Source: Limnoraphis robusta CS-951 (GTDB lineage: Bacteria; Cyanobacteriota; Cyanobacteriia; Cyanobacteriales; Microcoleaceae). From it: a stretch of 6,915 nucleotides of DNA. Location: contig NZ_LATL02000334.1 in the NCBI RefSeq assembly GCF_000972705.2, positions 3,969 through 10,883 on the forward strand. The letters are read 5' to 3'. Shown here one piece after another: positions 1 to 5,143 of the stretch. The translations under genes and the position numbers were made by a program. The notes beneath the pieces were generated by a model. That model made no database searches. It had not been told where the DNA came from and worked only from the letters and a program-made list of their open reading frames with translations. How positions within the stretch are numbered: the stretch's first letter is position 1; each line of letters opens with the position of its first letter.

Positions 1-2456
1 TCTTCGGTGAGAAGATATAAAACCAATTCAGCCGCTCGTTTGTTTTCAATTCCACAATCTTTAACGACATCTTCAAGATGATGATTAACCAGTTTTGCTT
101 TAGGATTTTCAGCGAGTTTTAGATACTGTTTAAGTGTGGTAATTTGTTCGGCTTGAAGTTGCGCTCCTACGACCTGTAATTCTATGGGTCTTACCTCACC
201 AAACTCCTCGGATAAATCTTGGACGACTCGATCAATTAAAGATTCTTCTAATCTAAATGGAGTTTGTTTTGTAATGTTTTTAATCAGAGATTTTGCTTGT
301 TCAGATTGCCAATTTCCGACATGATAGAGAATCCGACGATCTAGAATATTATTACCAACAATATCTAAATTTACAAGACGATCATTACATTCTAACAGAA
401 AGTGTAAATAATCTTCTCGTAAAGCCAGGATAACTTTAACATAAGGAATATCTAGACATTTTTTTAAAAAGTCATAAAAAATTCGACGTTCATCGGGTTT
501 CTGCAAAGCAAAAAATAATTCTTCAAATTGATCAAAAATCAATAAGGTAATTAAATCTTGATTGGTATTCAGTTGAAACTGATGAATGATGTCTTCAAGG
601 GTATTAAATTTAGGTAAATTGGTAAAATATTGAGTGTCTTCTAGAGCTTGAGTTAAACCTTTTCCCAATTCTTTAATCCAATCGGTATAAACACGCTGTA
701 AAATGGGTACAACCTGAAAAGAATCAATGTGATTCTGTTTGACTGTTGGAATTAATCCGGCTTGGAGTAAGGAACTTTTTCCCACTCCTGACTGTCCATG
801 AATAATCGTAAGTTTGTGATCATTTCGCTGAATGCGTTCCATTAAACAATCAATATCATATTGTTGGGGAGAAGCGACAATTTCGGGTGCAATCATTTCA
901 GGAGATTTGTGCAGAGGTCGAGTTAAATTTGTCACCTGTTGTTTGGGACGCAACTGACCCGCTCCCACAAACGCGCGAAAACCATATTGACCTTCAATAG
1001 CTCGTTGTTCTTGTTTAATTCCAAACGCAACTAAATAATCTTGTTGTTGAAAATAACTCTGGCGTAACTGAGATAAAATCCCGATATAAAGCTCAGGATC
1101 ATAATAGGGTTTAGTCATGGCTTTAGCTGCTTCGAGGGTAAGAATTGAATCTTTAACTTGACCTAAAAGCAGTTGAGATTTTCCCAGAGAAAACAAATAC
1201 CATCCTTGATGAAAGGAGCGTTCCCAAGCTAATAAAGATTGCTGATCAACCGTTGATATGTTTACGGTGTTTTCCGCCTCATCTAATAAATCCAGTGCTT
1301 TTTTAGCAAAGCGTTTCGCTCGTTGCAGGATCGCTGAGTTTTGCCAACAAAAAATCACATTATTGGGTTGACATTTCGCTAACTCAATCTCGGCTAAAAA
1401 GCCATAACAGCGAGCCGTTCTAAATAAGTTTGGATAGTGTTGATGAAGCCATAAAGCATTAAATTTAGGTTGTTTTGCAATTAAGTTTTCTAACGCTTTC
1501 CAATCTCCTAAACGATGTAAAACATCGGCTAAAAAGTTAATAAACTTAGCGACTAAATCAAGTCTTTTTGCGGCTTTAAACGCATTGAGAGAACGCGAAA
1601 AATATTCTTTAGCTTGCAAACAACCTTGCTGATATTTGACTCGTTGTCGAATCCCATAATTCAGCCACCACGCACCCAAATAAAAAGACAAATGACCCTG
1701 CTTTTCTAAATCCCCAATTTGTTGCCAGAGAGCCAAACTTTGTTCATAATGTTGTCGAGATTTTTCAGTCGTATTATCAGCTACTCGACCCATCAAAAAC
1801 TCTAAACCCGCCTCGAACTCAGTCTCTAACTGAATCCCTCGCTGTTTCAAAACCTGACGTGCTGACTGAAGTTCAATCCGGCGAGATGAACCCGTTTCTA
1901 AGTTAAAAACTCTATTCTCTAAAAAGAGATTTTCTTGAGAAGATAAAACCGTTTTTAAAACCTGATTAACTGTCGATTGAATAAATAAAATCAGCTCATC
2001 GGTTTCAATCAAAAATTCCAGACTGGTGGCTCGATTATGCAAATCCGGAGCAACACGAATCATTTTGTGGAGAACTTCATCTGTTACCCACAATATCAGA
2101 GGACAAGAAAAGCTATTAAACTCCTCAACATTCCGTTTAGCCGTGATTAATAATTGCTCTAAATCAAGCACAGATTCCAGCCCAAAAACCATCACTGCAT
2201 CGGGTTCGTCTCCTTGAAGTTCTTCAATTAAAGTTGTTAATAGCGTTTGAGTTGTAGGTTCTAAAGTAATTTCTCGCAAACCCATCGAAGATTGATTCCG
2301 AATTTCCTCAACGATGTGCTGCGTGACAATTTTATAGCTACAACAGGCTAAAATTAAAGAAAATTCTCCCTGAGACAACGTAATTGCACGGATGAGTTGC
2401 CGAATAGAACTTTGATTATGCAGCGTGATTGCTTCAGGTTGAACAAAATCAGTCAT
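1..2456 (-). CDS. TPR-like / nSTAND1 NTPase, C-terminus cut by window edge
   Basis: 818 codons are visible and the frame is open at the left edge. Residues 1-155 form a conserved N-terminal domain, including VMVFGLESV (88-96) and LILWVTDEVLHKMIRVAPDL (120-139), typical of a cyanobacterial NTPase family. Residues about 200-480 are helical and TPR-like. A linker GFRAFVGAGQLRP (492-504) precedes the nSTAND1 domain: Walker A GQSGVGKS (554-561), Walker B LLIFDQFEEL (638-647), a sensor-like VILALREDYL (675-684) and RPIELQ (756-761) at the winged-helix junction. STAND proteins couple ligand sensing to NTP-driven oligomerisation; the sensed ligand and the output domain are unknown here. The start overlaps the upstream ATPase stop by 8 bases. 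AAGGA (2465-2469) lies 8 bases before this ATG and 5 before an in-frame ATG directly upstream (2459), so either may be used. The cytosolic location is inferred from the absence of membrane segments. Confidence 0.9.
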   Translation of the reverse strand, partial: MTDFVQPEAITLHNQSSIRQLIRAITLSQGEFSLILACCSYKIVTQHIVEEIRNQSSMGLREITLEPTTQTLLTTLIEELQGDEPDAVMVFGLESVLDLEQLLITAKRNVEEFNSFSCPLILWVTDEVLHKMIRVAPDLHNRATSLEFLIETDELILFIQSTVNQVLKTVLSSQENLFLENRVFNLETGSSRRIELQSARQVLKQRGIQLETEFEAGLEFLMGRVADNTTEKSRQHYEQSLALWQQIGDLEKQGHLSFYLGAWWLNYGIRQRVKYQQGCLQAKEYFSRSLNAFKAAKRLDLVAKFINFLADVLHRLGDWKALENLIAKQPKFNALWLHQHYPNLFRTARCYGFLAEIELAKCQPNNVIFCWQNSAILQRAKRFAKKALDLLDEAENTVNISTVDQQSLLAWERSFHQGWYLFSLGKSQLLLGQVKDSILTLEAAKAMTKPYYDPELYIGILSQLRQSYFQQQDYLVAFGIKQEQRAIEGQYGFRAFVGAGQLRPKQQVTNLTRPLHKSPEMIAPEIVASPQQYDIDCLMERIQRNDHKLTIIHGQSGVGKSSLLQAGLIPTVKQNHIDSFQVVPILQRVYTDWIKELGKGLTQALEDTQYFTNLPKFNTLEDIIHQFQLNTNQDLITLLIFDQFEELFFALQKPDERRIFYDFLKKCLDIPYVKVILALREDYLHFLLECNDRLVNLDIVGNNILDRRILYHVGNWQSEQAKSLIKNITKQTPFRLEESLIDRVVQDLSEEFGEVRPIELQVVGAQLQAEQITTLKQYLKLAENPKAKLVNHHLEDVVKDCGIENKRAAELVLYLLTE

Positions 2457-3804
2457 CATATAATTCCTTAGCATCAGCTAAAATTGGATTGATATCAAAC
2501 CAATTTCCCTGACGATCATCGCGATATTCAAAGACAAATAAACTCCGTAATAAAATCTGATATTCATCCTCTCCACGCACCGCTTTATGTTGAGTAACCT
2601 GTTTCAGCAGTTCCCATTCATTGGGTGTAATCGCTTTACTCAGTTCATTGCGACGTTCACTAATAACTCGCTCAATTAAACTGCGAGAAAAGGGGGGATC
2701 ATCTTTTTGAATACAATTAGATAACAGAATTAATAAATTTCTCACATGACCCCCGCTCACCTGACATAAGCGATTTAAGGTTTGTAAATCCTCAAAAATT
2801 TCGGTTGCAAAACTCACCCGTTTTTCCTCTTCGAGTTCAGGAAATGCTCGGGCTAAAACCATTTGTTGTAATAACTCGATCCCCTCTTGACACACCTCAC
2901 CATTTTTTTCGGTAACACGCACCATCGGTAATAGTTTTGCGGGAGAACCAAAACGGTTGCTCAAGGTTTCTTTGTCGTTAGAAAAGGTTAAAATTAAAGG
3001 AATCGTATAGATCACATGACACTTCAGTTTATTAAGCTGTTCCCCGCGATCTACAAATAAATATTCAGGTTGACTCCGAGTTGAAAGTTTAGGAGTATTA
3101 TCCAGGCGATCTAAGTTATCAATAATCACCACTAATCCGGCTTTTCCTTGTTGTCGAAGCTGTTTTTGGGCAGGTTCTATGAGTTCTTTATTGATCGCTT
3201 CTATAATATTACTAACTCGCGGTTCTAAATGTTGTCGTAATAACGCCCGTACATCTCGACTGTCTTTGGCTTTTGCCGTAATTTCTCCGATGCCAAAAGA
3301 GAGAGAAAATTTATCTTCCTCCGTCATCAAACCCACATCCCCAACGATAGGAACTTTGCCTTTAATGCCCGTAATATCTGCGTTTAATAGATTCGCCGCC
3401 CCTTGGAGTAAATTGTGAAAACGAGTCGGTTTTAAACGAATTTTAGAAGTCTCTAGACTTTGACTGACTTGATGAGCGATCGCCAGTAAAATATCACTAA
3501 TATCCACATCCGCCATGTCTAAATCTTGGGAAGACTCAAAATAAACAACATGAAAACCCAGTTGTTCTAATTCCGATTGTAAACAAGATAATTCCGTTGA
3601 TTTTCCACAGCCAATATGTCCCGTAAAAAGCTGACAAGTGGGTTCATCCGCCGATAACGTAATTGATCGCCGAAGTTCTTTGATCACATGACTACCCCGC
3701 ACCGCCGAAAAGTCGATATAATACTGACGATCTTCAGGGTTTGACATATTCAACCTGTAGGCGGGACTGCAAGCTCTAAAAAATTTGCCCAGATTGAGTA
3801 CCAT
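2449..3804 (-). CDS. P-loop ATPase (AAA/KAP-like), partner of the STAND protein
   Basis: This 451-residue soluble ATPase has Walker A GHIGCGKST (62-70), Walker B GLVVIIDNLDRLD (223-235), a sensor-1-like strand HVIYTIPL (263-270) and a sensor-2-like SGGHVRNLL (350-358). The N-terminal YYIDFSAVRG (28-37) and the QHLEPR motif (191-196) are hallmarks of a cyanobacterial ATPase family that I recall being encoded next to TPR/STAND proteins. The DNLDR signature resembles KAP-type NTPases, but there are no membrane helices in the insert (about 118-190), so a cytosolic AAA-like protein is more likely. Its substrate is unknown. The gene is first in a two-gene unit and its last codons overlap the next start. 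Start: ATG 3804 has AAAGGAG only 2 bases upstream, which is unusually close. An internal ATG at 3747 (MSNPEDRQYY) has AGG at 6 bases and begins where the conserved sequence begins, so it is a serious alternative. Confidence 0.9.
   Translation of the reverse strand: MVLNLGKFFRACSPAYRLNMSNPEDRQYYIDFSAVRGSHVIKELRRSITLSADEPTCQLFTGHIGCGKSTELSCLQSELEQLGFHVVYFESSQDLDMADVDISDILLAIAHQVSQSLETSKIRLKPTRFHNLLQGAANLLNADITGIKGKVPIVGDVGLMTEEDKFSLSFGIGEITAKAKDSRDVRALLRQHLEPRVSNIIEAINKELIEPAQKQLRQQGKAGLVVIIDNLDRLDNTPKLSTRSQPEYLFVDRGEQLNKLKCHVIYTIPLILTFSNDKETLSNRFGSPAKLLPMVRVTEKNGEVCQEGIELLQQMVLARAFPELEEEKRVSFATEIFEDLQTLNRLCQVSGGHVRNLLILLSNCIQKDDPPFSRSLIERVISERRNELSKAITPNEWELLKQVTQHKAVRGEDEYQILLRSLFVFEYRDDRQGNWFDINPILADAKELYDD
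2465..2469 (-). promoter_or_regulatory. Ribosome binding site of the STAND gene inside the ATPase gene
   Basis: AAGGA on the minus strand lies within the last codons of the ATPase gene. It is 5 bases before ATG 2459 and 8 bases before ATG 2456, two consecutive in-frame start codons. With the 8-base gene overlap this points to translational coupling of the two NTPases. A third in-frame ATG at 2474 lies upstream of this site and so is disfavoured. Confidence 0.6.
3476..3483. repeat. HIP1 octamer GCGATCGC inside the ATPase gene
   Basis: A second perfect HIP1 copy, lying within the coding sequence of the P-loop ATPase. HIP1 commonly occurs inside genes as well as between them, so it supports the cyanobacterial assignment. 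Confidence 0.85.
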
Positions 3805-3806
3805 TT

Positions 3807-3813
3807 CTCCTTT
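3807..3813 (-). promoter_or_regulatory. Shine-Dalgarno-like AAAGGAG before the ATPase gene
   Basis: AAAGGAG on the minus strand ends only 2 bases before ATG 3804. The match is strong but the spacing is short, so it either serves that start inefficiently or the real start is further downstream (ATG 3747, weak AGG at 6 bases). Confidence 0.45.
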
Positions 3814-3825
3814 CCCCCAAGCAAT

Positions 3826-3855
3826 TAAATACTATTTCCCATTCTGCCCTGTCAA
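3826..3855 (-). promoter_or_regulatory. Candidate sigma70-type promoter of the two-NTPase operon
   Basis: On the minus strand there is a perfect -35 hexamer TTGACA (3850-3855), an 18-base spacer and a -10-like TATTTA (3826-3831). The predicted transcription start would fall near 3819, giving a leader of about 15 bases to ATG 3804 or about 70 to ATG 3747. The -35 consensus is exact, while the -10 is only a 4-of-6 match. No experimental support. Confidence 0.5.
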
Positions 3856-3881
3856 GGTCACTTCTGGAAAATAGGCAGAAT
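3841..3881. repeat. 8-bp inverted repeat flanking the -35 box (possible operator)
   Basis: ATTCTGCC (3841-3848) and GGCAGAAT (3874-3881) are perfect inverted copies separated by 25 bases. The proximal arm lies in the promoter spacer and the distal arm lies upstream of the -35, so a dimeric regulator or a DNA loop could control the NTPase operon. The regulatory role is inferred from position only. Confidence 0.4.
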
Positions 3882-3957
3882 TTCAGAGGCTTTCAACTCC
3901 TACGCTCCGCCATCCCCTAGCTATCGCTTTAATTTTAATTGAGATCTTCCACCCGGC

Positions 3958-3976
3958 TGAGAAACCCGGTTTCTCA
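3958..3976. repeat. Perfect 19-bp palindrome, cyanobacterial intergenic repeat type
   Basis: TGAGAAACC, one C, then GGTTTCTCA form a perfect 9-bp inverted repeat with a 1-base centre, preceded by ACCCGGC. GAAACC/GGTTTC palindromes of this type recur in intergenic DNA of filamentous cyanobacteria (recalled, not searched). It lies between the small minus-strand gene and the NTPase operon. There is no following T-run, so it is not a classical intrinsic terminator. Confidence 0.6.
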
Positions 3977-4066
3977 GGTTTTGTTGGCATGGTGAGCCTT
4001 TGCAATGTCAGCCGCCATTGATTCAAACACAAACCCTACAACTTCAAAACTCCGGTTCTGTCTACC
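3977..4066. other. Gene-free spacer downstream of the small minus-strand gene
   Basis: No supportable gene, RNA or terminator is seen here. Only a 14-codon minus-strand ORF occurs, which is not convincing. Together with 3814-3957 this makes a 260-base intergenic region whose only structured parts are the promoter, the inverted repeat and the palindrome listed separately. Confidence 0.5.
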
Positions 4067-4279
4067 CTAATCAAAATACAAGTCCATGATCTTCAATAAG
4101 TTTCTCAACCATTTATATTTAGGTGGAACCGCAGCCGGAGCTAGACAAACTGTCTCCACTAAACTCCAGTCAATTTCACAATGATAGTCTTCAATAATGC
4201 CGACTTGATCATGTATATATCGAGCGATTGATTCAGAATCACTAGCCCAGAAATCATCATCTACATTTAAGTTAGTCAT
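4067..4279 (-). CDS. Small hypothetical protein, 70 residues
   Basis: The protein starts MTNLNVDDDFWASDSESIA and ends KWLRNLLKIMDLYFD. I recognise no family. It has an acidic N-terminal half, a predicted helix around residues 16-27, no signal peptide and no membrane segment. Its residue mix (four Trp, two Cys, no low-complexity run) is more protein-like than the chance ORFs nearby. ATG 4279 is preferred: GAGGG (4284-4288) is 4 bases upstream, whereas the in-frame GTG at 4282 would abut that site. A TATAAA box (4314-4319) sits 35 bases upstream without a clear -35. The gene lies alone, in the same direction as the NTPase operon but more than 200 bases from it. Function unknown; it could be a small orphan or accessory protein. 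Confidence 0.45.
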   Translation of the reverse strand: MTNLNVDDDFWASDSESIARYIHDQVGIIEDYHCEIDWSLVETVCLAPAAVPPKYKWLRNLLKIMDLYFD

Positions 4280-4313
4280 CACGCCCTCTCTCTCAAACTA
4301 TCTCAACTTGTTA

Positions 4314-4319
4314 TTTATA
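4314..4319 (-). promoter_or_regulatory. Weak -10-like element for the small gene
   Basis: TATAAA on the minus strand lies 35 bases before ATG 4279. No convincing -35 box exists 16-18 bases further upstream; that region is an A/T run. Only the -10 half of a promoter is supported. Confidence 0.25.
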
Positions 4320-4396
4320 TTTTCTCAGAGTTTTTTTTAAAAAAACCGGAAAATCAATCCTGAACCGGACTATCTTTTTGAGCTAATACTCAGTTG

Positions 4397-4404
4397 GCGA
4401 TCGC
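4397..4404. repeat. HIP1 octamer GCGATCGC
   Basis: A perfect copy of the highly iterated palindrome found across many cyanobacterial genomes, here in non-coding DNA. It is used as taxonomic evidence. Confidence 0.85.
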
Positions 4405-4483
4405 GAGTAAACGCGGGTTGAACTATTTTTGGCTTGGTAAGTTTCATCCGTTCATCTTTATTCATCTTAACCTTTAAAATTCA

Positions 4484-4517
4484 AAAACAAATCCGTAGAA
4501 TTTACCAAATTTGTTTT
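4484..4517 (-). terminator. AT-rich hairpin, weak terminator candidate after the 74-codon ORF
   Basis: AAAACAAAT (4484-4492) and ATTTGTTTT (4509-4517) are perfect 9-bp inverted copies with a 16-base loop. The hairpin begins 8 bases beyond the stop of the minus-strand ORF ending at 4526. On the minus strand the 3' arm ends in TTTT and further T-rich sequence follows. The stem has a single G-C pair, so termination would be weak and the match could be chance in AT-rich DNA. Confidence 0.3.
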
Positions 4518-4525
4518 CAGTCGAG

Positions 4526-4750
4526 CTAACAATTACGTGAAAATACTGAAAGATGTATTTCATCTGAAAACCGATAGTCAATAGAAAAACGGATTAACTG
4601 TCTATGCTCGTTGCATAATTTGATACGACTTTCACGGATAAACTTCTGGCAATCCTCAGTCATCTTACCGCTTTTGAAGTTGTGATCGCGGATCAGTTCT
4701 AACAAAGTGAATTTGTCCGAGAAAGACAACACAGAGTTAACGATGCTCAT
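4526..4750 (-). CDS. Doubtful small ORF, 74 residues, possibly a gene remnant
   Basis: The product begins MSIVNSVLSFSDKFTLLELI and contains a basic, Cys-containing middle (DCQKFIRESRIKLCNEHRQL, 33-52). I recognise no family, signal peptide or membrane segment. Its ATG overlaps the TGA of a preceding 25-codon ORF by 4 bases (ATGA), but the ribosome site is poor (GAAG about 6 bases upstream). Three shorter ORFs precede it on the same strand in alternating frames, which suits either a decayed gene or chance. A weak hairpin follows the stop. The peptide sequence looks moderately protein-like but there is no independent support. Confidence 0.3.
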   Translation of the reverse strand: MSIVNSVLSFSDKFTLLELIRDHNFKSGKMTEDCQKFIRESRIKLCNEHRQLIRFSIDYRFSDEIHLSVFSRNC

Positions 4751-5043
4751 CCGGTCTTCAACCCTGCTTTCACTTGCGCTTCACGGAAATCCTCTGGGAG
4801 TTGGACTTCTCCTGCGAGAATCATCAACCGATCAACGCTACACAGAACCTTCCGAGTTCTCCGGAAGACAAGGTGGAAGTCGAAAATTATCTTGAATTTT
4901 AGCTTGATTGATCGAGGCTGTGGGGTTGGGGATCAAAATAAACATAAAGTTTTAACTCCTCAACTCAACTGTTGAATCTCGATGTCGTTATCCTGCGACA
5001 CATTCAGAGTGAGGGAAATCAAAGGGTTGGAGAGGTTCACCAC
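4747..5043 (-). pseudogene. Chain of three short ORFs, possible decayed gene
   Basis: Three successive minus-strand ORFs are GTG 5043 to 4960 (27 residues, VVNLSNPLISLTLNVSQDND...), ATG 4945 to 4838 (35 residues, MFILIPNPTASINQAKIQDN...; GAGGAG 10 bases upstream) and ATG 4824 to 4747 (25 residues, MILAGEVQLPEDFREAQVKA...). The first frame is open upstream to about 5106 (TFDFADHRTVDPHQVNFFDF...). Gaps are 14 and 13 bases and the frames alternate, as a gene carrying indels would. No family is recognised. Chance ORFs or genuine tiny peptides remain possible. Confidence 0.25.
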
Positions 5044-5106
5044 CCCAAAGTCAAAAAAATTTACTTGATGCGGATCTACAGTTCTGTGATCGGCAAAATC
5101 AAATGT

Positions 5107-5134
5107 TTAGATCCTCAGATATTATCTGTATATT
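5107..5134 (+). promoter_or_regulatory. Weak promoter candidate before the SLH gene
   Basis: TTAGAT (5107-5112), a 16-base spacer and TATATT (5129-5134) resemble sigma70 hexamers. The implied start of transcription would be only a few bases before ATG 5144, so the mRNA would be nearly leaderless. That fits the absence of a Shine-Dalgarno sequence there. Low confidence. Confidence 0.25.
5116..5128. repeat. 13-bp perfect palindrome, operator-like
   Basis: CAGATA, one T, then TATCTG form a perfect 6-bp inverted repeat ending 15 bases before ATG 5144. It fills most of the spacer of the weak promoter candidate, where a bound repressor would block RNA polymerase. The operator role is inferred from position. 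Confidence 0.35.
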
Positions 5135-5143
5135 CGACAAGCT

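Larger units (their letters stand above)
4751..5143. other. 393-base region without a confident gene, upstream of the SLH gene
   Basis: This stretch holds the doubtful short minus-strand ORFs, a weak TGTCG/CGACA hairpin (4983-5000, 8-base loop) and, at its right end, the palindrome and promoter-like hexamers ahead of the SLH gene. I see no tRNA, rRNA, riboswitch or insertion-sequence end. Confidence 0.5.

Noticed and set aside
3179..3418. Plus-strand ORF of 79 codons inside the ATPase gene
   Set aside because: It lies wholly opposite a well-supported coding sequence with intact Walker motifs and has no ribosome site of its own.
4331..4370. T8A7 tract with two nearby CCGG copies, resembling a terminator on the minus strand
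   Set aside because: The stem is only 4 bp (CCGG with itself) and does not extend inward or outward; the T-run alone is not enough.
4443..4466. Three TTCATC copies in 24 bases
   Set aside because: Spacings are unequal (8 and 10 bases) and the unit is short; there is no link to a promoter or gene, so chance is likely.
4707..4895. Plus-strand ORF of 62 codons starting MNLSEKDNTE
   Set aside because: No ribosome site, it opposes the minus-strand ORFs, and its low-complexity Ser/Leu-rich peptide looks non-coding.
4983..5000. TGTCG/CGACA hairpin as a structured RNA or riboswitch
   Set aside because: A 5-bp stem with an 8-base loop is too weak, and no conserved riboswitch core is visible around it.
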